This document shows positions 40,151 through 49,399 of a stretch of 64,000 nt of DNA, piece after piece. The notes under the pieces are model-generated. The model was not told the origin of the DNA. It made no database searches and worked only from the letters and a program-made list of their open reading frames with translations. This DNA is from Streptomyces sp. ISL-43. Its GTDB lineage: Bacteria; Actinomycetota; Actinomycetes; Streptomycetales; Streptomycetaceae. How positions within the stretch are numbered: the stretch's first letter is position 1; each line of letters starts with the position of its first letter. A program made the translations under genes and the position numbers. The stretch is taken from contig NZ_JAGGOT010000013.1 of assembly GCF_018614195.1 (NCBI RefSeq), positions 62,339 through 126,338 on the forward strand. The letters are read 5' to 3'.

Positions 40151-41551
40151 ATGACCCCGGCCGTCACGGCGCCGCCGCCGGCCTGGCCGGCCGTGCCACC
40201 GCTCGCGCCGGGCACGGCCCCGTACGCGGCGCCCGGTGGCGGATACGGCCAGGGCGTGGTCCAACACCCGGCCGATCCCCTCACCCTGCTCGCGCACGGC
40301 ATCGGATCCCAGCACGATCTGCCCATCTCTCCCTTCTACGCGTTCGCCGGGGCCTTCACCGCGCTCTTCGTCTCCTTCCTCGCACTCGGCCTCCTGTGGT
40401 CCGCCTCCCGCTTCCGCGGCGACCGCTCCGGCATCGCCCTGCCCGCCGGGCTCCAGCGGGTGGCCGACGCGCCGGCCACCCGTACCGCCCTGCGCGGGCT
40501 CGGCCTGGCCGCCGCGCTCGCCGTACTCCTGCACCTCCTCCTCGGTCCCGACGACCCCGCCCGCAACCCCGCTCCCGGCGCCGTCTACGTACTCCTCTGG
40601 GTGGGCCTCGTGCCCGCCTCCCTCCTCCTCGGTCCCGTCTGGCGCCTCCTCAATCCGCTCCGTGCCCTGCACCGCGCGCTCTCCCGGCTGTGGCACCCGG
40701 AGGTTCGCCCGCTCCCCGCCCGAGTCGGGCAATGGCCCGCCGCCGCCGGTCTGTTCGCCTTCACCTGGCTCGAGCTCGTCTCTCCCGATCCCGCCTCCAC
40801 CACCACCCTCCTGTCGGTTCTGGCCGGTTACGCCACCGTCCAGCTGCTGCTCGCCGCCCGCTTCGGCGAGCGCTGGTTCGCCGACGGAGACGCCTTCGAG
40901 GCCTACTCCGCGCTTCTGGCCCGGCTCTCCCCCCTCGGCCGCCGCAGCGACGGCCGCCTTGTCCTCCGTAACCCCTTCCACGGACTCGACGCGACGCCCG
41001 AGCGGCCCGGACTCGTCGCCACCGTCTGCGTCCTGCTCGGATCCACCGCCTACGACGGCTTCTCCGACAACCCCTCGTGGATCAACGCGATCCAGACCTC
41101 CCCCCTCGGCCGCACCGCCGCGGCCACCCTCGGACTCCTCGGCTCCGTCGCCCTCGTCGCCGCCCTCTACTGCCTCTGCGCGGCGGCCACCCGCCTCGTC
41201 TGCGGCCCGCACCCCGGCCCGCTGACCGCCTTCGCGCACTCACTCGTACCGATCGCGCTCGGCTATCTCGTCGCCCACTACTTCTCCCTCCTGGTAACCG
41301 AAGGACCACGCACAGTAAGCATGGCATTCGGCACTGACAACGCCCCGGAACCCTTGTCACCACTGGGTCCCGGCGGCCTCGCCGCCCTCCAGGTCGTCGC
41401 CGTCGTCACCGGCCACGTGCTCGGAGTGATCGCCGCGCACGACCGCTCCGTACGCCTCTTCCCGCCCGCGAAGGCCGTCGCCGGACAGCTGCCGCTGTTC
41501 GCGCTGATGATCACTTACACGGTCGGCGGCCTCAGCCTGCTGCTGAACTGA
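40151..41551 (+). CDS. Polytopic membrane protein of the beta-helix/cupredoxin operon
   Basis: 466 aa. After a Pro-rich, disordered stretch of about 45 residues come roughly ten TM helices: FYAFAGAFTALFVSFLALGLLW, LGLAAALAVLLHLLLG, YVLLWVGLVPASLLLGPVWRLL, WPAAAGLFAFTWLELV, LLSVLAGYATVQLLLAARFG, and others to LFALMITYTVGGLSLLLN at the end. Conserved-looking motifs WRLLNPLRALHR, YDGFSDNPSW and AHSLVPIALGYLVAHYFSLLV with His in the membrane suggest a heme or metal site. It begins 115 nt after the lipoprotein gene. I do not recognise the family beyond conserved actinobacterial membrane protein. Confidence 0.7.
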   Translation: MTPAVTAPPPAWPAVPPLAPGTAPYAAPGGGYGQGVVQHPADPLTLLAHGIGSQHDLPISPFYAFAGAFTALFVSFLALGLLWSASRFRGDRSGIALPAGLQRVADAPATRTALRGLGLAAALAVLLHLLLGPDDPARNPAPGAVYVLLWVGLVPASLLLGPVWRLLNPLRALHRALSRLWHPEVRPLPARVGQWPAAAGLFAFTWLELVSPDPASTTTLLSVLAGYATVQLLLAARFGERWFADGDAFEAYSALLARLSPLGRRSDGRLVLRNPFHGLDATPERPGLVATVCVLLGSTAYDGFSDNPSWINAIQTSPLGRTAAATLGLLGSVALVAALYCLCAAATRLVCGPHPGPLTAFAHSLVPIALGYLVAHYFSLLVTEGPRTVSMAFGTDNAPEPLSPLGPGGLAALQVVAVVTGHVLGVIAAHDRSVRLFPPAKAVAGQLPLFALMITYTVGGLSLLLN

Positions 41552-41597
41552 CGCCACGGAAGAGGTACCGCCGCCCACCCGTGAACCGAGGAGCGGC

Positions 41598-42221
41598 ATG
41601 ATGGACCCCGTGTCCCCAGCCCATCCCCTGCGCCGCACACCGATCCAGCAGCGCAGCGCCGACCGGCTCGCCCGGATCCTCGACGCCTGCGCCGAACTCC
41701 TGGACGAGACCGGGTACGAGAACCTCAGCACCCGGGCCGTCGCCCTGCGCGCCGGCGTGCCCATCGGCTCGGTCTACCGGTTCTTCGGCAACAAGCGGGC
41801 CATGGCCATCGCCCTCGCCCACCGCAATCTCGACAGCTACGCCGATGCCATCGAGGAACGTCTCGCCGGCCTTCCGGCCACCCACTGGCGGCCGGTCGTG
41901 GACGTGGTGCTCGACGAGTACCTCGTCATGAAGCGCAACGTACCCGGCTTCGCCCTCGTCGACTTCGGGGTGCCCGCGCCGCCTCCCGACGGGCCGGCTT
42001 CCGACCCCAACCACCTCGTTGCCGTCCGCCTCACCGAACTCCTCGGCGGCCACCTCGACCTCACCCCGGACGCCGCTCTGGAACGGGCCGTCCTGGTCGC
42101 CGTCGAGGCCACCGACGCCCTGATCCAGCTGGCCTTCCGCAACGATCCGGCCGGCGACCCCGACATCGTCGCCGAGACCCGCGCGATGATGCACGCATAC
42201 CTCGCCCGCGTCCTGGACTGA
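41598..42221 (+). CDS. TetR-family regulator
   Basis: 207 aa; GAGGAG directs ATG 41598. The helix-turn-helix domain is at about 12-62 (QQRSADRLARILDACAELLDETGYENLSTRAVALRAGVPIGSVYRFFGNKRAMAIAL). The regulatory half contains LIQLAFRNDPAGDPDIVAETRAMMHAYLARVL. It lies between the membrane operon and the molybdoenzyme gene, all on the plus strand, and could govern either; no palindrome close to the start is obvious. Confidence 0.85.
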   Translation: MMDPVSPAHPLRRTPIQQRSADRLARILDACAELLDETGYENLSTRAVALRAGVPIGSVYRFFGNKRAMAIALAHRNLDSYADAIEERLAGLPATHWRPVVDVVLDEYLVMKRNVPGFALVDFGVPAPPPDGPASDPNHLVAVRLTELLGGHLDLTPDAALERAVLVAVEATDALIQLAFRNDPAGDPDIVAETRAMMHAYLARVLD

Positions 42222-42442
42222 CGCACCCCTCACTCCTCACCCCTCCGCCTTCCGCCCTTCTGACTTCCCCCTCGGCCTTCCGCTTTCCGGGCGCACCCTT
42301 CGCATCCGGCCGGGCATCCTTTCGTGCGGTCCGGTGCCGCCGACCCCTCCCCTCCCTCCCTACCGGTCGGTATGCTCGGTGCCGCCCGGGCGCCCGTACG
42401 GCCCGCGCGCCCGTGCCGCAGCCTGCAGCCCCTGGAGGGCCC

Positions 42443-44782
42443 ATGCCCCGCACCGCCCTGCGCATCTGCCCCCTCTGCGAAGCCACTTGCGGCCTCACCC
42501 TCACCATCGAAGGCACCACGGTCACCGGCGCCCGAGGCGACCGTGACGACGTCTTCAGCCGCGGCTTCATCTGCCCCAAGGGCGCCGCCTTCGGAGCCCT
42601 CGACGCCGACCCCGACCGGCTGCGCACCCCCCTCGTGCGGCGTGGCGGACGGCTCGAGGAGGCCACCTGGGAGGAGGCCTTCGAAGCCATCGCCGCCGCC
42701 GTGCCCGCTCTCGTAGGGGAGTACGGAGTCCAGTCGGTCGGCGTCGTCCTCGGCAACCCGAACGCCCACACCATGGCCGGCCACCTCTACCCGACGCTGC
42801 TCCTCAAGTCCCTCGGCACCCGCAACCTCTTCACCGCCAGCACCCTCGACCAGATGCCCAAACACGTCTCCAGCGGGCTGCTCTTCGGCGACCCCCTCGC
42901 CATCCCGGTCCCGGACCTGGACCGCACCGACTTCTTGCTGCTCCTCGGGGCCAACCCCGTCGAGTCCAACGGCTCCCTGTGCACCGCCCCCGACTTCCCC
43001 GGCCGGCTCAAGGCGCTGCGCGCCCGGGGCGGGACCCTCGTCGTCGTCGACCCGCGCCGCACCCGCACCGCCAAACTCGCCGACCGCCACCTCGCTCCGC
43101 GCCCCGGCAGCGACGCGCTGCTGCTCGCGGCCCTCGCCCACACGCTGCTCACCGAGAAGCAGACAGCCCTCGGAGCGCTCACGGAACTCACCGAAGGGAT
43201 CGGGGAACTCACCGAAGCGCTCGGTAGTTTCACTCCTGAGGCCGTAGCCCCCGCCTGCGACCTCCCGGCCGAAGGGATCCGCGACCTCGCCCGCGCTCTC
43301 GCGGCCGCGCCGACAGCCGCCGTCTACGGGCGGATCGGCAGCAGCACGACGGAGTACGGCACGCTCGCCAACTGGCTGGTCGACGTGCTGAACATCCTGA
43401 CCGGCAATCTCGACCGGCCGGGCGGGGCACTGTTCCCGCTGTCCGCGACCGACCGCGCACCCCGGGCGGCCGGGCCCGGCAAGGGCTTCAGCCTCGGCCG
43501 CTGGCACAGCCGGGTCAGCGGCCACCCCGAGGTCAAGGCCGAACTCCCCATGGCCGCCCTGGCGGAGGAGATCGAGACCCCGGGGGAAGGGCGGATCCGC
43601 GCCCTCGTCTCCATCGCGGCGAACCCGGTGCTGTCCGCCCCCGACGGCCGGCGCCTCGACGCGGCTCTGGCCGGGCTCGACTTCATGGTCAGCGTCGACC
43701 CGTACCTGAACGAGACCTCACGCCACGCGCACGTCGTCCTGCCCCCGCCGCCGCCCTCGCAGAGCGCCCACTTCGATTTCTCCTTCAACACCTTCGCCAT
43801 CCACAACCAGGTCCGGTACTCGCCACCCGCCGTCCCGCTCGAAGAGGGCCGCATGGACGAGTGCGAGATCCACGCGCGCCTCGTCCTGGCCGTCTCCGGC
43901 ATGCACGGAGCCGACCCGGAGGCTGTGGACGACCTGGCGATCCAGGCCACCCTCGCCAGGGAGAGCACCGATCCGCGCTCCCCGCTGCACGGGCAGGACC
44001 CGGCGCGCCTCGCCGGACTCCTCGCCGGAGCCCGCGGCCCCGAGCGCCGCCTCGACCTGATGCTCCGGCTCGGCCCGTACGGGGACCGCTTCGGCGCGGA
44101 ACCCGCCATGCCCGCGGACGCCCAGCCGGGCGCCGCCGACGCCGCGTCCGCCGACGCCGCTACGGAACCCCGCGCGGGCGCGGCCGACGGCACGCCCGGC
44201 CTCGCTCCCCGCCTGGGCCCCGGCCTCGGCCTGGAGCGGCTGCGCGCGTACCCGCACGGCATCGACCTGGGTCCGCTGCGGCCCCGGCTCCCGGGCCTGC
44301 TGAAGACGCGCAGCGGCAGGATCGAGCTGCTGCCGGAGCCGATCGCGGCCGAGCTGCCCAGGCTGCGCGCGGCGCTCACCGCCCGCCCCGCCGCCCTGGT
44401 GCTCGTGGGCCGCCGCCACCTGAGGTCCAACAACAGCTGGTTGCACAACGTCCCGGCCCTCGTGGGAGGTTCCAACCGCTGCACCCTCCAGGTCCACCCG
44501 GACGACGCCGCCCGGATCGGCCTCGCCGACGGTGCTCTGGCCAAGATCACCTCGGACGGCGGCAGTCTGGAGGTCCCCGTCGAGGTCACCGACGCGGTCC
44601 GCGCCGGCGTCGTCAGCCTTCCGCACGGCTGGGGCCACGACCGCGCCGGCACCCGCCTCTCGGTGGCCGCGGCCGTGCCCGGGGTCAACGTCAACCAGCT
44701 CCTCGACGGCACCAGGCTCGATCCGCTCTCCGGTACCGCGGTGCTCAACGGTTTCCCCGTCGAACTGACACCCATCCCCTGA
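42443..44782 (+). CDS. Molybdopterin-dependent oxidoreductase (assimilatory nitrate reductase/formate dehydrogenase-like)
   Basis: 779 aa. Start ATG 42443 has GGAGGG. The N-terminal 4Fe-4S motif is CPLCEATCGL ending with GFICPKG (Cys9, 12, 16 and about 45). The bis-MGD core follows: LRTPLVRRGGRLEEATWEEAFEAIAAAV, LLLLGANPVESNGSL, LVVVDPRRTRTAKLAD, HLAPRPGSDALLLAALAH, VLNILTGNLDRPGG. The C-terminal dinucleotide-binding domain reads RSNNSWLHNVPALVGG, LQVHPDDAARIGLADG, VSLPHGWGHDRAG, VNVNQLLDGTRLDPLSGTAVLNGFPVEL. A 40-residue Ala-rich insertion (PADAQPGAADAASADAAT) occurs before it. No other subunit is adjacent, so electron donor and substrate are unknown. Likely cytoplasmic: no Tat signal. Confidence 0.85.
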   Translation: MPRTALRICPLCEATCGLTLTIEGTTVTGARGDRDDVFSRGFICPKGAAFGALDADPDRLRTPLVRRGGRLEEATWEEAFEAIAAAVPALVGEYGVQSVGVVLGNPNAHTMAGHLYPTLLLKSLGTRNLFTASTLDQMPKHVSSGLLFGDPLAIPVPDLDRTDFLLLLGANPVESNGSLCTAPDFPGRLKALRARGGTLVVVDPRRTRTAKLADRHLAPRPGSDALLLAALAHTLLTEKQTALGALTELTEGIGELTEALGSFTPEAVAPACDLPAEGIRDLARALAAAPTAAVYGRIGSSTTEYGTLANWLVDVLNILTGNLDRPGGALFPLSATDRAPRAAGPGKGFSLGRWHSRVSGHPEVKAELPMAALAEEIETPGEGRIRALVSIAANPVLSAPDGRRLDAALAGLDFMVSVDPYLNETSRHAHVVLPPPPPSQSAHFDFSFNTFAIHNQVRYSPPAVPLEEGRMDECEIHARLVLAVSGMHGADPEAVDDLAIQATLARESTDPRSPLHGQDPARLAGLLAGARGPERRLDLMLRLGPYGDRFGAEPAMPADAQPGAADAASADAATEPRAGAADGTPGLAPRLGPGLGLERLRAYPHGIDLGPLRPRLPGLLKTRSGRIELLPEPIAAELPRLRAALTARPAALVLVGRRHLRSNNSWLHNVPALVGGSNRCTLQVHPDDAARIGLADGALAKITSDGGSLEVPVEVTDAVRAGVVSLPHGWGHDRAGTRLSVAAAVPGVNVNQLLDGTRLDPLSGTAVLNGFPVELTPIP

Positions 44783-44819
44783 GCTGGGGTTTTGCTCGTA
44801 TTGCTCACGCGTGGACGTC

Positions 44820-44849
44820 TTGTTGGCCCCAGGAGGAGGCGCCTAGGTT
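44820..44849 (+). promoter_or_regulatory. Leaderless promoter of the citrate transporter gene
   Basis: TTGTTG (44820-44825), 18-nt spacer, TAGGTT (44844-44849), then six bases before ATG 44856. The transcript would start at or next to the A of the ATG, which explains why the upstream AGGAGG at 44831-44836 is too far to serve as ribosome site. Confidence 0.6.
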
Positions 44850-44855
44850 CCCCCC

Positions 44856-46349
44856 ATGCTGACCTTCCTCGGCTTCGCCATGATCGCGACCTTCCTGGTC
44901 CTGATCATGCTGAAGAAAATGTCGCCCATCGCGGCGCTCGTCCTCATCCCCGCGCTGTTCTGCGTGTTCGCCGGACAGGGCGCGCAGCTCGGCGGCTACG
45001 TCATCGACGGGGTCGGCAAGCTCGCGCCGACCGCCGCCATGCTGATGTTCGCCATCGTCTACTTCGGGGTGATGATCGACGTCGGCCTCTTCGACCCGGT
45101 CGTGCGCGGCATCCTGCGCTTCTGCAAGGCCGACCCGATGCGCGTCGTGGTCGGTACGGCCGTCCTCGCCGCGATCGTCTCGCTCGACGGGGACGGCTCG
45201 ACCACCTTCATGATCACCGTCTCGGCCATGTACCCGCTCTACAAGCGGCTCGGCATGAGCCTGGTGGTGATGACCGGAGTCGCGGCCACCGCCAACGGCG
45301 TCATGAACACCCTGCCCTGGGGCGGCCCCACGGCCCGCGCCGCCACCGCCCTCAAGCTGGACGCCGCCGACATCTTCGTCCCGATGATCCCCGCGCTCGC
45401 GGCAGGCCTCCTCTTCGTCTTCGTCCTCTCCTACGCCCTCGGCCTCAAGGAGCGCCGCCGCATCGGGCTGCTGACGCTCCCCGGCGACGCGGAGCCGGCC
45501 GGGGAACTCGTGGTCGCCGCCGGTTCGGGCGCGGCCGACGGGGGCAGGCGTACACCGGCCGCCGCGCCCGCCGGATCCACGGGCTCCGCCCCGCCCACCC
45601 CGTCTGCCGGGGCCGGCGCGGATTCCGGCGCGGACGCCCACGGCGCGGACGCCCACGGCGCGGACGCCCACGGCGCGGACGCCGGCAGCGCCCCCGACGA
45701 GGACGGCTTCCAGGGCCTCGACCCGCGGCGCGCGACCTTGCGCCCCCGCCTCTACTGGTTCAACGCGGGCCTCACCGTCGCGCTCCTCACCGCCATGATC
45801 ATGGAGCTGCTCCCCATCCCGGTGCTCTTCCTCCTCGGCGCCGCCCTCGCCCTGACCGTGAACTTCCCCCACATGCCGGACCAGAAGGCCCGGATCGCCG
45901 CCCACGCCGACAACGTCCTGAACGTCGCCGGCATGGTCTTCGCCGCCGCCGTCTTCACCGGCGTCCTCACCGGCACCGGCATGGTCAAGCACATGGCCGA
46001 CTGGCTCGTCGGCGCCATCCCCGAGGGCATGGGTCCGCACATGGCCCTGGTCACCGGCCTGCTGAGCCTGTCCCTCACCTACTTCATGTCCAACGACGGC
46101 TTCTACTTCGGCGTCCTGCCGGTCCTCGCCGAGGCCGGCGCCGCCCACGGGGTGTCTCCGCTCGAGATCGCCCGCGCCTCCCTGGTCGGCCAGGCCCTGC
46201 ACATGTCGAGCCCGCTGGTTCCGGCCGTCTACGTCCTCGTCGGCATGGCGAAGGTCGAGTTCGGTGACCACACCCGTTTCACCGTGAAATGGGCGGCTCT
46301 GACCTCCCTGGTGGTCTTGGCGGCAGGGATGCTTTTCGGCATCATCTGA
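44856..46349 (+). CDS. CitMHS-family citrate-Mg2+/Ca2+:H+ symporter
   Basis: 497 aa with about twelve TM helices. The opening MLTFLGFAMIATFLVLIMLKKMSPIAALVLIPALF, the AIVSLDGDGSTTFMITVSAMYPLY motif (about 105-128) and VMNTLPWGGPTARAA (about 148-162) are diagnostic of CitMHS transporters. C-terminal TM motifs include MSNDGFYFGVLPVLAEAGAAHG and HMSSPLVPAVYVLVGMAKVEFGDH. It imports divalent metal-citrate complexes. The central cytoplasmic loop (about 225-285) is expanded by a repeat of GADAH. The promoter appears leaderless. No two-component partner (CitST-like) is adjacent. Confidence 0.9.
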   Translation: MLTFLGFAMIATFLVLIMLKKMSPIAALVLIPALFCVFAGQGAQLGGYVIDGVGKLAPTAAMLMFAIVYFGVMIDVGLFDPVVRGILRFCKADPMRVVVGTAVLAAIVSLDGDGSTTFMITVSAMYPLYKRLGMSLVVMTGVAATANGVMNTLPWGGPTARAATALKLDAADIFVPMIPALAAGLLFVFVLSYALGLKERRRIGLLTLPGDAEPAGELVVAAGSGAADGGRRTPAAAPAGSTGSAPPTPSAGAGADSGADAHGADAHGADAHGADAGSAPDEDGFQGLDPRRATLRPRLYWFNAGLTVALLTAMIMELLPIPVLFLLGAALALTVNFPHMPDQKARIAAHADNVLNVAGMVFAAAVFTGVLTGTGMVKHMADWLVGAIPEGMGPHMALVTGLLSLSLTYFMSNDGFYFGVLPVLAEAGAAHGVSPLEIARASLVGQALHMSSPLVPAVYVLVGMAKVEFGDHTRFTVKWAALTSLVVLAAGMLFGII

Positions 46350-46447
46350 CCCTCTCCGCCCCTGGCGCCCGCAAAACTACCGGCGCTAGTTTGTAGGGTG
46401 TTGGCGACGTCAGGTCTACGCGCTCGTGCGTACTCGGGAGGAATGCC

Positions 46448-47860
46448 ATGAAGGCCCATGACGGTATGTACATCGGCGGCGAGTGGCGGGCCGCCCTCGG
46501 CAGCGACCGCATCGAGGTCCTCAACCCGGCCGACGAGCGGCCCATCGCCTCGGTCCCGGCCGGTACGGCGCAGGACGTGGACGCGGCCGTACGCGCGGCC
46601 CGCGAGGCCTTCCCGGCCTGGGCGGCCACGCCTCCGGCCGAGCGGGCCGCCCTGATCGGGGCGCTGCGCGACGTGCTGATAGCCCGCAAGGGCGAGCTGG
46701 CCGAGACCATCACGGCCGAGCTGGGTTCCCCGCTGGGCTTCTCGGAGATGGTCCACGTCGGGGCGCCGGTCGCGGTGGCCTCGTCCTTCGCCGAGCTCGG
46801 GGCCTCGTATGCCTTCGAGGAGCGGATCGGGAACTCGACCGTGCTGCTGGAGCCGGTCGGCGTGGTCGGGGCGATCACGCCCTGGAACTACCCGCTGCAC
46901 CAGATCGTTGCCAAGGTGGCACCCGCTCTCGCCGCAGGCTGCACCATCGTCCTCAAGCCCGCCGAGGACACCCCGCTGACCGCACAGCTCTTCGCCGAAG
47001 CCGTGCACGAGGCGGGGATCCCGGCCGGGGTCTTCAATCTGGTGACCGGCACCGGCCCGGTCGCCGGCCAGGCCCTGGCCGCGCACGAGGGAGTCGACCT
47101 CGTCTCCTTCACCGGATCCACCGCCGTCGGCAAGCAGATCGGCGCCACGGCCGGCGCTGCCGTCAAGCGGGTCGCCCTCGAACTGGGTGGCAAATCGGCC
47201 AATGTCATCCTGCCCGGCGCCGACCTGGCCAAGGCCGTCGCGGCAGGCGTGGGCCACGTCATGAACAACGCCGGCCAGAGCTGCAACGCGCTCACCCGCA
47301 TGCTCGTCCACCGGGACCAGTACGAGGAGGCGGTCTCCCTCGCCGCCGCGGCCGCCGCCAAGTACTCCTCCGGCGACCCCCTCGACCCGGGCACCCGCCT
47401 CGGCCCGGTCGTCAGCGAGAAGCAGCGCGACCGCGTGCGCGGCTTCATCACCAAGGGTGTGGAGGAGGGCGCGCGCCTCGTCGCGGGCGGGCCCGAGGCG
47501 CCGCACGAGCAGGGGTACTTCATCGCCCCGACCGTGTTCGCCGACGTCACGCCCGAGATGTCCATCGCCCAGGAGGAGATCTTCGGCCCGGTGCTGTCGA
47601 TCCTTGCCTACGAGGACCAGGACGAGGCCCTGGCCATCGCCAACGGCACGGACTACGGGCTGGGCGGGGCGGTCTGGGCGGGGGACGAGGAGACGGCCGT
47701 GGCCTTCGCCCGCCGGATGGACACCGGCCAGGTGGACATCAACGGCGGCCGCTTCAACCCGCTCGCGCCCTTCGGCGGGTACAAGAAGTCGGGCGTGGGC
47801 CGCGAGCTGGGCCCGCACGGCCTCGCCGAGTACCTCCAGACCAAGTCCCTGCAGTTCTAG
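46448..47860 (+). CDS. NAD(P)-dependent aldehyde dehydrogenase
   Basis: 470 aa; GGGAGG serves ATG 46448. Cofactor and catalytic motifs are in place: VGAITPWNYPLHQIVAKVAPALAAGCTIVLKPAEDTP (about 140-177), FTGSTAVGKQI, the catalytic Glu in LELGGKSANVILPG (about 246) and Cys in NNAGQSCNALTRM (about 280), EEIFGPVLSILAYED and the FGGYKKSGVGRELG end. It oxidises an aldehyde to a carboxylate. The Zn alcohol dehydrogenase gene follows after 61 nt on the same strand, suggesting an operon that converts an alcohol to an acid. Confidence 0.9.
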   Translation: MKAHDGMYIGGEWRAALGSDRIEVLNPADERPIASVPAGTAQDVDAAVRAAREAFPAWAATPPAERAALIGALRDVLIARKGELAETITAELGSPLGFSEMVHVGAPVAVASSFAELGASYAFEERIGNSTVLLEPVGVVGAITPWNYPLHQIVAKVAPALAAGCTIVLKPAEDTPLTAQLFAEAVHEAGIPAGVFNLVTGTGPVAGQALAAHEGVDLVSFTGSTAVGKQIGATAGAAVKRVALELGGKSANVILPGADLAKAVAAGVGHVMNNAGQSCNALTRMLVHRDQYEEAVSLAAAAAAKYSSGDPLDPGTRLGPVVSEKQRDRVRGFITKGVEEGARLVAGGPEAPHEQGYFIAPTVFADVTPEMSIAQEEIFGPVLSILAYEDQDEALAIANGTDYGLGGAVWAGDEETAVAFARRMDTGQVDINGGRFNPLAPFGGYKKSGVGRELGPHGLAEYLQTKSLQF

Positions 47861-47921
47861 CCGGCTCCCTCCCGCCAACCCCGCCCCTCCCGCCAACCCC
47901 GCACACACGGAGACGACGACC

Positions 47922-49001
47922 ATGGTCCGCGCCGCCATCCTGCCCGCCGTCGGAGCCCCGCTGGAGATACGGGACATCGTGTTGCCCGAGCCCGGCCCCG
48001 GGCAGGTCCGGGTGCGGCTCGCCGCGGCCGGGGTCTGCCACTCCGACCTCTCCCTCACCAACGGCACCATGCGGGTCCCCGTACCCGCCGTCCTCGGCCA
48101 CGAGGGCGCGGGTACGGTCCTGGCCGTCGGGGAAGGGGTCACCCATGTCGCGCCCGGCGACGGGGTGGTGCTCAACTGGGCCCCGTCCTGCGGGCAGTGC
48201 CACCACTGCTCGATCGGCGAGGTCTGGCTCTGCGCCAAGGCGCTCGCCGGGGTCGGGGACGTCTACGCCCATGACGCCCGGGGAACCGAGCTGCACCCCG
48301 GGCTCAACGTGGCCGCCTTCGCCGAGGAGACGGTCGTCGCGGCCGACTGCGTACTGCCCGCCCCCGCCGGGATCCCGCTCACCGAGGCCGCGCTGCTCGG
48401 CTGCGCGGTCCTCACCGGCTACGGAGCCGTCCACCACAGCGCCCAGGTACGCCCGGGCGAATCGGTGGCCGTCTTCGGAGTCGGCGGCGTGGGTCTCGCC
48501 GCCCTCCAGGCGGCGCGCATCGCGACGGCGGGCCCGATCGTGGCCGTGGACGTCTCGCCGGCCAAGGAGGAGCTGGCCCGGGCGGCAGGGGCCACGGAGT
48601 TCGTGCTCGCCTCCGAGACCACGGCCAAGGACATCCGCGCGCTCACAGGCGGGCACGGCGCGGATGTCGCGATCGAGTGCGTCGGGCGGGCCGAGAGCAT
48701 CCGCGGCGCCTGGGAGTCCACCCGCCGGGGCGGCCGTACGACGGTCGTGGGCATCGGCGGCAAGGAGCAGCAGGTCACCTTCCACGCGCTGGAGATCTTC
48801 CACTTCGCCCGCACCCTCACCGGCTGCGTCTACGGCAACAGCGACCCCGCCCGCGACCTCCCGGTGATCGCCGCCCACGTCCGCGCGGGCCGCCTCGACC
48901 TCGGCGCCCTCGTCACCGACCGCATCACCCTCGACGGCATCCCGGCCGCCTTCGACGCGATGCTGGCGGGCAAGGGCGGCCGCTCGTTGGTGGTCTTCTA
49001 G
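47922..49001 (+). CDS. Zinc-dependent alcohol dehydrogenase
   Basis: 359 aa. Catalytic zinc ligands: Cys in GVCHSDLSL (about 38) and GHEGAG (His about 61), and Cys in LLGCAVLTGYGAV. The structural-zinc lobe is CGQCHHCSIGEVWLC (four Cys with one His). The Rossmann fold has AVFGVGGVGLAALQAA (about 184-199) with Asp in VAVDVSPAKEELA, so NAD is preferred. The sequence resembles the MDR class III/benzyl-alcohol type. It stands behind the aldehyde dehydrogenase gene and would produce its substrate; ATG 47922 follows a weak GGAGACG. Confidence 0.85.
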   Translation: MVRAAILPAVGAPLEIRDIVLPEPGPGQVRVRLAAAGVCHSDLSLTNGTMRVPVPAVLGHEGAGTVLAVGEGVTHVAPGDGVVLNWAPSCGQCHHCSIGEVWLCAKALAGVGDVYAHDARGTELHPGLNVAAFAEETVVAADCVLPAPAGIPLTEAALLGCAVLTGYGAVHHSAQVRPGESVAVFGVGGVGLAALQAARIATAGPIVAVDVSPAKEELARAAGATEFVLASETTAKDIRALTGGHGADVAIECVGRAESIRGAWESTRRGGRTTVVGIGGKEQQVTFHALEIFHFARTLTGCVYGNSDPARDLPVIAAHVRAGRLDLGALVTDRITLDGIPAAFDAMLAGKGGRSLVVF

Positions 49002-49007
49002 GAGCTG

Positions 49008-49399
49008 GTGGTCTCCCAGGACTCGCCCGCGAGGGCCCGGTCGGCGGAGCGTTCCCTCGGCGCGCCCAGGCCGGAGGAGGCATGGGCGCGTACCACCGCG
49101 TCGGAGTCCCGTACGTACGCCGGCAGGATCGGCCACACCCTCGCGGCCTCGGCCTCGGAGAGGTGCGCCGGAGCCATGCGCGCGGCGACCACGCGCCGCA
49201 CCCCCGCGAAGGGATGCGCGTGGTGGGGCAGCAGGACCTCGAAGACCGCCCGGTGCCCTCGGTGGCGACGACGTCCAGGAGGGACAGGCCGTCCGCGCCG
49301 ATGGTGTTCGGGTCCCGCTCCCGAGTCCAGCGGCGCCGGTACGCGTTCGGCGTTGCCCGCTCGGGCCGCCGTGACCATCTCGGTGTCGCCGTCCGTCAC
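49008..49399 (-). pseudogene. Ankyrin/HEAT-like small protein gene with two compensating frameshifts
   Basis: GTG 49399 overlaps the TetR stop (GTGA) and the frame stays open for 130 codons. The start TEMVTAARAGNAERV is ankyrin-like and the end (VFEVLLPHHAHPFAGVRRVVAARM to VVRAHASSGLG) resembles HEAT-type repeats. In between, sense moves to the +1 frame: DPNTIGADGLSLLDVVATEG is clearly the expected ankyrin loop, but the main frame reads GPEHHRRGRPVPPGRRRHRG there. One extra G near 49329 and one missing base about 60 nt later would explain it. Either sequencing errors or a gene with a scrambled 20-residue patch. Confidence 0.6.
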
